DNA of 64,000 nucleotides. It comes from Chloroflexota bacterium (GTDB taxonomy: Bacteria; Chloroflexota; Anaerolineae; Aggregatilineales; Aggregatilineaceae). Positions 28,062-36,585 of this stretch are shown here, in pieces. A program made the position numbers and the translations under genes. The notes below the pieces were generated by a model that worked only from the letters and a program-made list of their open reading frames with translations, did not search any database and was not told where the DNA came from. Location: contig JAAYCM010000025.1 of assembly GCA_012729765.1 (NCBI GenBank), forward strand, positions 62,001 through 126,000. Direction: 5' to 3'. Each line of letters begins with the position of its first letter. The stretch's first letter is position 1.

Positions 28062-28090
28062 ATTATGCCTGTTCCCATCCGATAACACAA
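28062..28090 (-). promoter_or_regulatory. Promoter downstream of recA, candidate RNA promoter
   Basis: Minus strand TTGTGT, 17-bp spacer, CATAAT, 66 bp past the recA stop. It points into the structured interval and, with read-through, recX. Confidence 0.45.
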
Positions 28091-28155
28091 GCATCACTCG
28101 ACAGGAATTTGCAGATTTTTTGCGGACTTTTGCAACTATTGGCGAGCAGCGCCGC

Positions 28156-29187
28156 TTATTCCGCCGTTTCGCCCTCGGCTTCATAGGGCGGCAGGGCGGG
28201 CAGGCCGTACTCCTCGCGGATGATATTCTCGATCGTGTCGGCCAGCGCCGGGTGCTCGCGCAGATATTGCTTGGCATTCTCGCGCCCCTGCCCGATCATC
28301 TCGTCCTGATATCGGAAGAACGCGCCGCGCTTGTCGATCACGCCCAGGCTGGATGCGATATCGAGAATATCACCGACCTTGCTGATGCCCTCGTTGAACA
28401 TGATGTCAAATTCGGCTTCGCGGAACGGCGGCGCGACCTTGTTTTTGGTCACACGCACGCGCGTACGGTTGCCGACCGTCTCGCCGCCGGCCTTGATCGC
28501 CTGGATGCGGCGGATGTCGAGCCGCACGCTGGCATAGAACTTGAGCGCGCGTCCGCCGCTCGTGGTTTCGGGATTGCCGAACATCACGCCGATCTTCTCG
28601 CGGAGCTGGTTGGTGAAGATCATGGCCGTGTTCGACTGCTTGATCGCGCCGGAGAGCTTGCGCAGGGCCTGGCTCATCAGGCGGGCCTGCAACCCGACAT
28701 GGGTATCGCCCATCTCGCCTTCGATCTCGGCACGGGGCACTAGCGCGGCCACGCTGTCCAGCACGACGACATCCAGCGCGCCGCTGCGCACCAATGCTTC
28801 GCTGATCTCCAGCGCCTGCTCGGCAGTGTCGGGCTGGGAGATATAGAGGTTGTTCACGTCCACGCCGATCCGGGCTGCATAGGCAGGATCGAGCGCGTGC
28901 TCTATATCGATAAACGCGCAAATGCCACCGCGCCGCTGGGCCTCGGCAATGGTATGCAGGCAGATCGTGGTCTTGCCGGAGCTTTCCGGCCCATAGATTT
29001 CAGTCACGCGCCCTCGCGGAATCCCGCCCACGCCAATCGCAATATCGACGGCCAGCGACCCGGTCGGAATCGCGTCAACATGCAGGTGCGTGGTATCACC
29101 CAACCGCACAATGGCCCCATCGCCAAAACGCTTGGTCAGGTCGGCAAGAGCCGCTTCCAATGCCTTATCCCGGCCCTTATCGCTCAT
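28156..29187 (-). CDS. recA: Recombinase RecA
   Basis: Cytosolic DNA recombinase and SOS co-protease, 343 aa. The Walker [10 protein letters not shown] is near 65, [10 protein letters not shown] near 93 contains the catalytic Glu, [21 protein letters not shown] near 140 is Walker B with loop L1, and [20 protein letters not shown] near 193 is loop L2. Length is typical. ATG 29187 begins the conserved protein; the frame is open for 85 upstream codons without similarity and is rejected. No convincing LexA box was found in the 200 bp upstream. Lies divergent from tRNA-Gln. Confidence 0.97.
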   Translation of the reverse strand: MSDKGRDKALEAALADLTKRFGDGAIVRLGDTTHLHVDAIPTGSLAVDIAIGVGGIPRGRVTEIYGPESSGKTTICLHTIAEAQRRGGICAFIDIEHALDPAYAARIGVDVNNLYISQPDTAEQALEISEALVRSGALDVVVLDSVAALVPRAEIEGEMGDTHVGLQARLMSQALRKLSGAIKQSNTAMIFTNQLREKIGVMFGNPETTSGGRALKFYASVRLDIRRIQAIKAGGETVGNRTRVRVTKNKVAPPFREAEFDIMFNEGISKVGDILDIASSLGVIDKRGAFFRYQDEMIGQGRENAKQYLREHPALADTIENIIREEYGLPALPPYEAEGETAE

Positions 29188-29355
29188 TGCTTTCAATACC
29201 CTCTGTGGTGGTCTAACTGGGAAGTTGGTTCCGCCGAGTCTACAACGCCTGGGGCTTCTCCGCCACCCTTCGACCTTAAAACTCCTGCCCCGTGAGCGGT
29301 GCCTGGCCCACGTCTGCCCTGCGCCTGTCCGCCGCCCCGCGTGGGAAGGCCGGCC

Positions 29356-29384
29356 TTGTTGGGCCTGGGGCGTTATGCTATAAT
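29356..29384 (+). promoter_or_regulatory. Promoter of tRNA-Gln
   Basis: TTGTTG, 17-bp spacer, perfect TATAAT; the predicted start is only a few bases before the mature tRNA. Confidence 0.7.
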
Positions 29385-29395
29385 GCGAGGCGCAG

Positions 29396-29469
29396 TGGGG
29401 AGTCGCCAAGTGGCCTAAGGCAGCGGCCTTTGGAGCCGCCACACGCAGGTTCGAATCCTGCCTCCCCAG
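29396..29469 (+). tRNA. tRNA-Gln (anticodon TTG)
   Basis: A 74-nt cloverleaf. The acceptor TGGGGAG/CTCCCCA has the U1-A72 pair characteristic of bacterial tRNA-Gln and discriminator G73. The anticodon stem GCGGC/GCCGC carries loop CTTTGGA (anticodon TTG), and the T arm contains GGTTCGAATCC. CCA is not encoded, unlike in tRNA-Lys, so a CCA-adding enzyme is needed. Confidence 0.95.
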
Positions 29470-29548
29470 CAGATGCGATCGGACGGTTTGCCGGTCGCTT
29501 TTTAATTTCGGTTGGATGATCTGGCCGCTGGGGATGTTCTGAGCCTGC

Positions 29549-29577
29549 TTGACAAGGATTTTTCACTGTGCTACAGT
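29549..29577 (+). promoter_or_regulatory. Promoter of the Roadblock-signalling cluster
   Basis: Consensus TTGACA, 17-bp spacer, TACAGT, about 100 bp before the roadblock gene. Confidence 0.65.
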
Positions 29578-29683
29578 ACGGCTCACAAGCGGATTTTCCC
29601 GCTTGCCTCTGTGCCAAACTTAAGGTTGAATCCTCAAAGAATTAAGACACGAGGCTTATTTCCAAGACATCAGGAGAGGCACG

Positions 29684-30055
29684 TTGGCTAAATCACGCAA
29701 TGACCAGTTGGCAGAACGCTTGCGCGATTTGCAGGTTAGCTCGCCCGATGTAGAAGCCGCCGCGATCGTCAGCGTCGATGGCCTGAGCATGGCATCATCC
29801 CTGCCCGGCAATATCGAGGAAGATCGCGTATCGGCCATGTCGGCGGCCATGCTGTCGCTGGGCGAGCGGATTGCGAGCGAGTTGGGGCGCGGGAACCTGG
29901 AACAGGTGTATGTTAAAGGCGAGCACGGGTTTGTGATCTTGAGCGCGGTCGGCGAAGAAGCCGTCTTGACGGTGTTGGCGCGCGAGCAAGCCAAGCTGGG
30001 CCTGATCTTCCTGGACATGTCGCGCGCTGTCAAAGAACTGGAAAAACTCGTCTAG
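29684..30055 (+). CDS. Roadblock/LC7-domain protein
   Basis: A 123-aa single-domain Roadblock/LC7 (MglB-like) protein. The fold's hallmarks are SPDVEAAAIVSVDGLSMASSLP near 20-42, RVSAMSAAMLSLGERIASELG near 48-68 and the strands YVKGEHGFVILSAVG near 76. Such proteins dimerise and act as partners or GAPs of small GTPases, or as scaffolds in signalling. No MglA-like GTPase is in the window. TTG start with an AGGAGAGG site. Its intrinsic terminator separates it from the response regulator behind it, though read-through is possible. Confidence 0.88.
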   Translation: MAKSRNDQLAERLRDLQVSSPDVEAAAIVSVDGLSMASSLPGNIEEDRVSAMSAAMLSLGERIASELGRGNLEQVYVKGEHGFVILSAVGEEAVLTVLAREQAKLGLIFLDMSRAVKELEKLV

Positions 30056-30113
30056 AGCGCTCGCTGCCAGCGGCTTGGGAAGCTAGCGGTCCAACCTGCA
30101 CCTTTCTGGCTCT

Positions 30114-30132
30114 CACGTGGCTGCCCCACGTG
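30114..30132 (+). terminator. Intrinsic terminator after the Roadblock gene
   Basis: CACGTGG/CCACGTG stem with a short loop, then GGGTTTTGTTTTTT. Confidence 0.8.
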
Positions 30133-30207
30133 GGGTTTTGTTTTTTGCACCGCGCATCACCCGGACCGCTGCTGGCACCAGACTAACCCTGCCACAAGGG
30201 GGTAATC

Positions 30208-31077
30208 GTGGCTGACAAGTCGCAGATTCTAATCGTAGAAGACGACCTCGATCTGGCCGAAATGCTCAATGCCTATTTTCGCGTGCAGGGCTACGAGGTC
30301 CAGACGGCGGCCTGGGGCGAAGACGCCGTGCGCATCACGCAGGAAGTCCGGCCCGATCTGGTGGTGCTGGATATCCGCCTGCCGGATATCGACGGCTACG
30401 AAGTCTGCCGCCGCCTGCGCTCGCACCGCCGCACGCAGGACGTGCCGATCATCTTCCTGACCGAGAAACGAGACCGTGTAGACAAGCTGCTGGGGCTGGA
30501 GCTTGGCGTCGTAGACTACATCACCAAGCCGTTCGATATTCAGGAGCTTCGTCTGCGCGTCCGCAACACGCTCCGCCGTGCCGATCAGGTTTCCGTCAGC
30601 AATCCGGTCACGGGCCTGGCCGAAGGGCTGTTCGTGGACGAGCGCCTGATCACCCTGCTCACCGACGATACGCCCTGGTGCGTGCTGCTGATGTCGATTG
30701 TGGGGCTGGAAAATTTCCGTGAGATGTACGGTTTTGTCGCGTCCGATGACGTGCTGCGCGCGGTCAGCCTGATGATGAGCAACGCCGTGCGCGATCTGGG
30801 CAGCGGCGACGACTTTATCGGCCACCTGGCCCCGCACGATTTCGTCATCGTGACCGATAGCGAGCACTGCACCGCCATCCGCGAGCGGATCGAGACGCGG
30901 CTCAGCCAGTCGATGGAATATTTTTACCCGCTCAAGGACCGCGACAAGGCGCGGCAAGCGATGGAAGAGAACCGCCTACGGCTGGCGATCGGTGAAGTCC
31001 GGCAGACTGCCGGCCCGTTCAACGATCTTGAGCCGCTCAAAGAGGCGATACTGAAGTCCACCGGCCTCGAAGCCTGA
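30208..31077 (+). CDS. Response regulator with degenerate GGDEF-like output domain
   Basis: A 289-aa protein. An N-terminal receiver (about 6-125) has acidic pair EDD near 11, phospho-acceptor Asp in VVLDIRLPD near 57, conserved Thr in FLTEK and Lys in TKPFD. The C-terminal part (about 130-285) has the outline of a GGDEF domain (PVTGLAEGLFVDERL, then DDVLRAVSLMMSNAVRDLG), but the catalytic GGDEF loop is replaced by LAPHDF. It should therefore not make cyclic-di-GMP and may instead bind nucleotide or protein. GTG start after an AAGGGGG site. It belongs to a signalling gene run with the two following genes. Confidence 0.82.
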   Translation: MADKSQILIVEDDLDLAEMLNAYFRVQGYEVQTAAWGEDAVRITQEVRPDLVVLDIRLPDIDGYEVCRRLRSHRRTQDVPIIFLTEKRDRVDKLLGLELGVVDYITKPFDIQELRLRVRNTLRRADQVSVSNPVTGLAEGLFVDERLITLLTDDTPWCVLLMSIVGLENFREMYGFVASDDVLRAVSLMMSNAVRDLGSGDDFIGHLAPHDFVIVTDSEHCTAIRERIETRLSQSMEYFYPLKDRDKARQAMEENRLRLAIGEVRQTAGPFNDLEPLKEAILKSTGLEA

Positions 31078-31244
31078 GCCGGTAGGGGTGGGAACAAGAA
31101 ATCTGCATCGGGGCGCGCTGCGCCTCGCTTTTTTGCCATTCCGGACGAATTCCTAGAAAATTGATTTAACATTAAGGTATAATACAGGATGTTGCCGCGC
31201 ACGCCGTGTTTGTGCCGCTGCACCCTGTCAGGAGAATTTTCCTT
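31078..31244. promoter_or_regulatory. Intergenic region with a strong -10 element
   Basis: A perfect TATAAT at 31178-31183 in an AT-rich context sits about 60 bp before the next ATG. No good -35 is present at 17 bp. Probably an additional promoter for the downstream receiver-GAF gene. Confidence 0.35.
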
Positions 31245-32438
31245 ATGTCCCAGCAGCCCGATACGATCCTGATCGTGGATGACGACCCCGAAACCCGCAT
31301 GCTTCTGAGCGAGCAGGTGTTGGCTTCTGGCAATTTTCGCGTGATCGAAGCCGAGGACGGCCCAGCCGGTCTGGCCCATCTGCGCGACGACCAGCCCGAC
31401 CTGATCCTTATGAATCTGCACCTGCCCGGCCTTTCCGGGCGGGACGTGCTGGTCGGGCTGAAGGCACAGGGCTATCGCGGCCCGCTCATTCTGATGGCCG
31501 AGGCTGGCAGCGAGCGCCATATCGTCGAGGCGTTCCGGCTGGGCGCGACCGACTATATCGCCAAGCCGCTGCGCGAGCCGGAAGCGCTGGCCGCCGTCGA
31601 GCGCGGGCTGGGCGAAGTGCGCCTGCGCCGCCAGCGGGGGGAGCTGACCGCCCAACTCCAGGAAGCCAACCAGCAGCTTGAAGCGCGCATCCGCGAGCTG
31701 ACCACGCTCTACGACATCGGGCAGTCGGTCGCTGCCCTGCGCGAGTTGGAGAGCCTGTTCGAGCGCGTGTTGGAAAGCGTGCTGACCGTCACGGAAGCCG
31801 ATCACGCCCTGCTGCTGCTCCAGGACAACGAGACGGGCAAGCTCGTGCTGCGCGCCGGCAAGAATATGCATCTCGCCCTGCTGGACCGGCTGGGCGAGCC
31901 GGTTGAGGATGATCTGGCCGCGATGGTCATGTCGTCGGGCGAGCCGATGACGCTGGCCGGTGAGAGCCTGCGCCGCTTCAAGCTCTCGCGTGATGTGCAC
32001 GCCGTCGCCTATGCGCCGCTGGCGGTCCGCAACACGGCCATCGGTGTACTGGTGGCTGGTAATCATGTCAAGCAAACCGGGTTCAATGCCAATCACGGGC
32101 GGCTGCTCAAGGCATTGGCCGACTATGCCGCGATCGCGATTGTCAACGCGCAGTTGTTTCGGATGCTGGAAGATCGTGCCCGCGCGATGGAGAACGCGTA
32201 CCGCGAATTGCAGACCCGCGACGCCGAGCGTGGGCGTCAGCTTCAGGATGTGCTGGGCCGCCTGGCCCGCCCTCTGAGCGCGGTTCAGGCCGAGCTGGGG
32301 CGGCTCGCGCAGGGCAGCGATGGACCGCTTCCCCCGGCTGCCGGGCAAAAGCTGAGCACCCTGAGCCAGCACTTGCAGCAGATGGTGGCTCAATTAGCCG
32401 CGCTGGCCCAACGCCAGTCCGGCCCCCCGGAGCGGTAG
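31245..32438 (+). CDS. Receiver-GAF signalling protein
   Basis: A 397-aa soluble protein. The receiver domain (about 5-122) has DDDPE near 12 for Mg binding and an unusual acceptor region: DLILMNLHLPG has Asn where the phosphorylated Asp normally sits, so phosphorylation is doubtful. Lys is retained in AKPLREP. A coiled coil (about 125-165) and a GAF domain (about 165-315) follow, then a C-terminal helical segment (about 320-390) resembling the dimerisation part of a kinase without an ATPase domain. The ATG has GGAG ten bases upstream. Likely partner of the histidine kinase encoded next. Confidence 0.8.
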   Translation: MSQQPDTILIVDDDPETRMLLSEQVLASGNFRVIEAEDGPAGLAHLRDDQPDLILMNLHLPGLSGRDVLVGLKAQGYRGPLILMAEAGSERHIVEAFRLGATDYIAKPLREPEALAAVERGLGEVRLRRQRGELTAQLQEANQQLEARIRELTTLYDIGQSVAALRELESLFERVLESVLTVTEADHALLLLQDNETGKLVLRAGKNMHLALLDRLGEPVEDDLAAMVMSSGEPMTLAGESLRRFKLSRDVHAVAYAPLAVRNTAIGVLVAGNHVKQTGFNANHGRLLKALADYAAIAIVNAQLFRMLEDRARAMENAYRELQTRDAERGRQLQDVLGRLARPLSAVQAELGRLAQGSDGPLPPAAGQKLSTLSQHLQQMVAQLAALAQRQSGPPER

Positions 32439-32487
32439 GGCGTCGCGCCGTTCCAGTCCATCATGCAGGGCTTTGTGGAGTAGAGGG

Positions 32488-34428
32488 TTGACTGGCGAAC
32501 GTATTTTACTTGTAGAAGATGGAGCAGAGATTCGGCATTTTTTGGCCGATATGGTGCTGCCATCCGCCGGATATGATGTATTGACTGCCGCGAACGGGCG
32601 CGAGGGCCTGATCCTGGCGAATGATCTCCGCCCCGACCTGATTATTGCGGATCACCGCATGCCCGAGCTGAGCGGGCTGGAAATGCTGGCCGCGCTGCGG
32701 ACGCAGGGCCTCGATATTCCCTTCATTCTGATGACCGCCGAAGGCTCTGAGGCGCTGGCCGTCGAGGCGCTGCGCCTGGGGGTCAGGGATTATCTGATCA
32801 AGCCCTTCGATCCCGACGACCTGCTGCAAACCCTGGAGCGTGTGCTGCGCGAGCACTGGACACGGCAGATCACGCAAAATCTCCCGGCCCGCCTGCTGGA
32901 TACCAACGTCCAGTTGGAGCAGCGCCTGCGCGAGCTGGATACCCTGTTCCAGACCAGCAAGCGGATCACCAGCCTGCTCGACCTGGAACCGGTGCTCGAT
33001 CAGATCGTGAAGTCAGCGGTGCTGCTAACCGGCGCGGACCAGGGCAACCTGATGCTGGTCGATCCGGCAACCGGCGGGCTGTACCTCTATGCTTCGACCG
33101 ACGCCATCACACCCCGCCAGCCCGTATCGGACCGACTGGCGCAGCAGGTGGTCGAGACGCGCAAAGCCTTGATCTTTGCCGGGGACGACCTGCTGAAGAT
33201 CAAGACGCACCATCTGGCGCGTGATGTGGTTTACCTGCCGCTGCTGCTCCAGGACGAGGTGCTGGGCGTGCTCGGCGTAACCAGCTATCAGACCAGCGGC
33301 AAGATCGAGCAGCATCGCGTGCAGCTGCTCGGCGTGCTGGCCGACTTCGCCGCGATCGCGCTCGACAATGCCCGCCTCTACACCGCCACCCAGCACGAGC
33401 GCGACACACTCGACACGATTCTGCGCGATGCCGAAGATATCATCCTGGCGGTGGACGCTGACAATCGGCTCATCTTCTGTAACCCGGCGGCCAGCGCGGC
33501 GTTTGGCCTGGGCACGGATACGGCCTGCGGGCAGCCTATTGGTGACGTGGTTGAGCACCCGGAACTGCTGGACCTGTTTGATCAGGCGGGCAAACACAAG
33601 AGCAGCCGCAGCGGCGAGATCACGCTCGACGGCGGCAGCCGCACGCTCAACGCCCACCTGACCGTGATCGAGCGGGTCGGCAAGGTGGCCGTGATGCAGG
33701 ACATCACCCATCTCAAGGAACTGGACCGGATCAAGAGCGAGTTCGTCACCACCGTGTCGCACGATCTCCGCTCGCCACTGACCGCGATCCTGGCCTATGT
33801 GGAGCTGATCACACGCAGCGGGCCGCTGAACGAGCAGCAGCAGGAGTATGTGCGCCAGATTCATGTCAGTGTGCGCTCCATCACCGGGCTGATCTCCGAC
33901 CTGCTCGAACTGGGCAAGATCGAGGCCGGGTTCGACCAGAGCCGCGAGCTGACCCGGCTGGAGCCGATCATCCAGCAGGCGATAGACGGCCAGCGCCCAC
34001 AGCTTCAGAAGAAGGCGATCGATCTGCGCGTCTCGGTTGCCGAACATCTGCCGCCGCTGCTCGGCAACCCGCTGCGGATACGGCAAATGGTCAACAACCT
34101 GCTCGAAAACGCGATCAAGTACACGCCCGAACACGGCAAGGTCCGCGTGTCGCTCGAAGCCGACGCGGAATTCCTGGTGCTGCGCGTGTTCGACACCGGG
34201 ATTGGCATCCCCAAGCAGGACCAGCCGTACATCTTCGACAAGTTCTACCGCACCGAGCAGGCCATCAGCGACTTTGCTGGGACCGGACTGGGGCTGTCGA
34301 TTGTCAAGGGGATTGTGGACCAGCACAGCGGTCGCATCTGGGTCGAGAGCCAGGTCGGCAAGGGCAGCGTCTTCACCGTGATGCTGCCGAGCTACAATCA
34401 CGCCTCAGAGCGCAGCGCCGCCCGCTGA
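32488..34428 (+). CDS. Hybrid soluble histidine kinase (REC-GAF-PAS-HisKA-HATPase)
   Basis: A 646-aa sensor kinase without transmembrane segments. Order: receiver (about 5-120, LLVEDGAEI, acceptor Asp in LIIADHRMPE, Lys in LIKPFD), linker, GAF (about 155-295), PAS (about 305-405), HisKA with H-box TTVSHDLRSPLTA near 430, and HATPase with N-box NNLLENAIKYTPEHG near 545, G1 DTGIGIPK and G2 GTGLGLSIVKGIV. The N-terminal receiver implies control of the kinase by upstream phosphorylation. TTG 32488 is preferred because GGAG lies 7 nt before it; a TTG five codons earlier is possible. Confidence 0.88.
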   Translation: MTGERILLVEDGAEIRHFLADMVLPSAGYDVLTAANGREGLILANDLRPDLIIADHRMPELSGLEMLAALRTQGLDIPFILMTAEGSEALAVEALRLGVRDYLIKPFDPDDLLQTLERVLREHWTRQITQNLPARLLDTNVQLEQRLRELDTLFQTSKRITSLLDLEPVLDQIVKSAVLLTGADQGNLMLVDPATGGLYLYASTDAITPRQPVSDRLAQQVVETRKALIFAGDDLLKIKTHHLARDVVYLPLLLQDEVLGVLGVTSYQTSGKIEQHRVQLLGVLADFAAIALDNARLYTATQHERDTLDTILRDAEDIILAVDADNRLIFCNPAASAAFGLGTDTACGQPIGDVVEHPELLDLFDQAGKHKSSRSGEITLDGGSRTLNAHLTVIERVGKVAVMQDITHLKELDRIKSEFVTTVSHDLRSPLTAILAYVELITRSGPLNEQQQEYVRQIHVSVRSITGLISDLLELGKIEAGFDQSRELTRLEPIIQQAIDGQRPQLQKKAIDLRVSVAEHLPPLLGNPLRIRQMVNNLLENAIKYTPEHGKVRVSLEADAEFLVLRVFDTGIGIPKQDQPYIFDKFYRTEQAISDFAGTGLGLSIVKGIVDQHSGRIWVESQVGKGSVFTVMLPSYNHASERSAAR

Positions 34429-34466
34429 AACGCCGCGCCCGCTTTATCTACTCTATAAGAAAAAAT

Positions 34467-34490
34467 GAGGCCGCCCCAGGGGACGGCCTC
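34467..34490. terminator. Bidirectional intrinsic terminator
   Basis: A 10-bp stem GAGGCCG.CCCC/GGGG.CGGCCTC flanked by an A-run on the left and GTGTGTTTT on the right. It serves both the kinase gene and the convergent binding-protein gene. Confidence 0.8.
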
Positions 34491-34519
34491 GTGTGTTTTA
34501 AGCGGGTGCCGGGTCCGGT

Positions 34520-35908
34520 TTACTCGGTCGGCTGGAAGGATTCCTGAATCTCGTTGGCGGTGTTGGTCAGCTCGGTGAGCGCCGTCTCAACGTCGCCACC
34601 ACCGGCCAGCAGATTGTCAAACGTCGCTTCCGCTTCGTCGCGGATCACGTCGTAGCTGGCAAGCTGCGGCTCGACCATGGTTTCGCCCTGGATCAGGTTC
34701 CACGCGTCTTCGTACTGCGGGAAGTCTTCGAACAGGGTCCCCATGTTCTCGGCGGTCGAGAAACGAACCGGGTAGTAATTGCTCACCTCGGCCCACTTGG
34801 CCTGCTGCTCGGACTCGGTCATCCAGCGGACGAACAGCCACGCGGCCAGCTGGCCTTCGGGGGTGGTGCGCGGGATGCTCACGCTCGCGCCGTAGACGTT
34901 CGCCACAGGCGTGCCATCGTACGGAATGAAGCCCACGTGCCACTCGAACGGCTCGGCGAAGGCTTCTTCGATGCCCGAACGGATGAAGGGCAGGCCCGAG
35001 GTCGAGCCGGTGTAGAACAGCGCGCGGCCCGCCGTGAAGTTGTTCTGGTCGCCAAACTGCTCGGCGATCAGCCCGGCGCACCCATCGTTGTAGAGGTCCA
35101 CCATGGTCTGCATGAACTCGATGGTTTCGGGGCTGTTGTAGACAAACTGGCCGTTTTCATAGACTTCACCGCCCAGCGCAAAGGTCGCGGCGGCGATGAA
35201 CGAGGCGTCGGTGCGGACGGTGTAGCCGATGGTGTCTTCACCCTCATAACCACTCCAGCCCTGCTCGGTGAAGGCGCAGGCCATCTCGCGGAATTCTTCC
35301 CACGAGGTGGGCGGGCCGTCGAAGCCGAGTTCTTCCAGCGCGGTCTGATTGTAGTAGAGCGCCTCAGACGAGCGGTTGGGCGGGAAGCCGATGCGCGCTG
35401 TGCCATCGGGGGTGTAGTCCTGGTTGTAGAAGCCGGGGATGAAGTCCGCGATCTCGGCTTCGTTCAGGCCCCACTGCGGGTCAAGCACATACTCGTCCAG
35501 GTCATCCACCAGGCCGTTCGCCAGATGGTAGGCGGCGGCGTTGTTCTGGTAGGCAACCACGAGGTTGGGCACATCGCCCGTCGGGATGCCGGCAATCATC
35601 TTGTTGTAGATATCGCCATAGCTGCCCTGGTTGGATGCTTCCATCGTGATGCCCCAGGGATTGTTGGTGTTGAATTCATCAATAATCTGGGTCAGAAATT
35701 CTTCACGGCCACCGGTGTGATTGTGCCACCAGGTGATCGTCTGGCCGCTGGGATCAACGCCTGCCAGCGGGCCTTCGGCTGCCGGCTCGGTGGGCAGATC
35801 AAACGTGCGGACAAAGCCGCTGTCATCCTGAGCGGCAGTCTTGCCAAGCACGGGCAGGGCCAACGCCGCCACCAGCACCAGGGTAATCACGATACCCCAT
35901 TTACGCAT
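34520..35908 (-). CDS. Orphan ABC solute-binding protein (carbohydrate type)
   Basis: A 462-aa extracellular solute-binding protein of the bacterial SBP family 1 type. It has a signal peptide (MRKWG then hydrophobic to about 22, ending near GKTAAQ). Features shared with sugar or glycerol-phosphate binders are TITWWHNHTGGREEF near 57, PNRSSEALYYNQTALEELGF near 178, and a hinge-rich C-terminal lobe. Strong AAGGAGG ribosome site. No permease or ATPase gene adjoins it, so it must use permeases encoded elsewhere. It is distinct in sequence from the UgpB-like protein in this window. Ligand unknown. Confidence 0.87.
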   Translation of the reverse strand: MRKWGIVITLVLVAALALPVLGKTAAQDDSGFVRTFDLPTEPAAEGPLAGVDPSGQTITWWHNHTGGREEFLTQIIDEFNTNNPWGITMEASNQGSYGDIYNKMIAGIPTGDVPNLVVAYQNNAAAYHLANGLVDDLDEYVLDPQWGLNEAEIADFIPGFYNQDYTPDGTARIGFPPNRSSEALYYNQTALEELGFDGPPTSWEEFREMACAFTEQGWSGYEGEDTIGYTVRTDASFIAAATFALGGEVYENGQFVYNSPETIEFMQTMVDLYNDGCAGLIAEQFGDQNNFTAGRALFYTGSTSGLPFIRSGIEEAFAEPFEWHVGFIPYDGTPVANVYGASVSIPRTTPEGQLAAWLFVRWMTESEQQAKWAEVSNYYPVRFSTAENMGTLFEDFPQYEDAWNLIQGETMVEPQLASYDVIRDEAEATFDNLLAGGGDVETALTELTNTANEIQESFQPTE

Positions 35909-36211
35909 TTGTGCCTCCTTAAGATTGGAAACTGTTATGGATGTGGAAAAACGTGCAAACGCCCAAGTTGAGACTCTACATTAGCTGGGTGAAGAAAACC
36001 ACAACGGAAGGTAAAGTACAGCGAAAGTCCAGGTTAAATAATATTATGGATGAGCCACCTCCCACTTGTGCCAGCCGCTCACAGCGTGTAGGTAACTTAC
36101 TATCGAGAGTCTATACCGGATCGCCTTGTTCGACAAGAAACCGTCGCCAGAGTGTGCCGCGTGTGGTATGCTAGCGGCCAGCGAAAAACCCAGTGTGAGG
36201 AGAAAGAGTCT
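35909..36211. other. 303-bp divergent intergenic region
   Basis: Separates the binding-protein gene (minus) from the 110-aa gene (plus). It contains AT-rich TAAATAATATTATGG near 36035-36050, a CTTGT-TCG-ACAAG palindrome near 36124-36136, and a TGG-extended TATGCT near 36167 that could drive the plus-strand gene. No ORF. Confidence 0.4.
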
Positions 36212-36544
36212 GTGGGCTTCCTGAAAAGACTGTTTGGGGGCCGGAGCGACGGCGAGGACAAAGACGGCCTCTACTATTACATTCGCTCGAATACCAGCGG
36301 CGAGGTGATCCGGCTGCGGCTGCACCGCTATAACGACCTCTCGCCAGCCGACGATTACGAGAGCTATCACGTCCATAAGACCATCGTCGGCGAACGGGGC
36401 TTTGATCGCATCGAGGCCGACTTCTTCTTCGACAAGCGCCGCAACCTGGTCAATGTCGAGCTTCAGGGCGGCACGCTGGTCGAGCGCGAAGACTACGACG
36501 CCTATCTGGCCCAACGGCAGACACCGACCGAGTCCGGCAGCTAG
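36212..36544 (+). CDS. Hypothetical protein, 110 aa
   Basis: Small soluble protein, not recognised. After a short basic amphipathic start (VGFLKRLFGGR) it is mostly beta: DGLYYYIRSNTSGEVIRLRLHR near 18-40, then a DDYESYHVHKTIVG segment and DRIEADFFFDKRRNLVNVELQGGTLV near 63-88. GTG 36212 is chosen for its GAGGAG site; the frame is open 20 codons further upstream. It may be translationally grouped with the HAD gene 41 bp downstream. Confidence 0.65.
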   Translation: MGFLKRLFGGRSDGEDKDGLYYYIRSNTSGEVIRLRLHRYNDLSPADDYESYHVHKTIVGERGFDRIEADFFFDKRRNLVNVELQGGTLVEREDYDAYLAQRQTPTESGS

Positions 36545-36585
36545 ACCCGCGCCTGTTTGAGCCGCATCGCAAGGAATAAGACGCC

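Noticed and set aside
29188-29442. 85-codon N-terminal extension of RecA, overlapping tRNA-Gln
   Set aside because: No RecA family member needs it, it would overlap a tRNA and its promoter, and the conserved start is at 29187.
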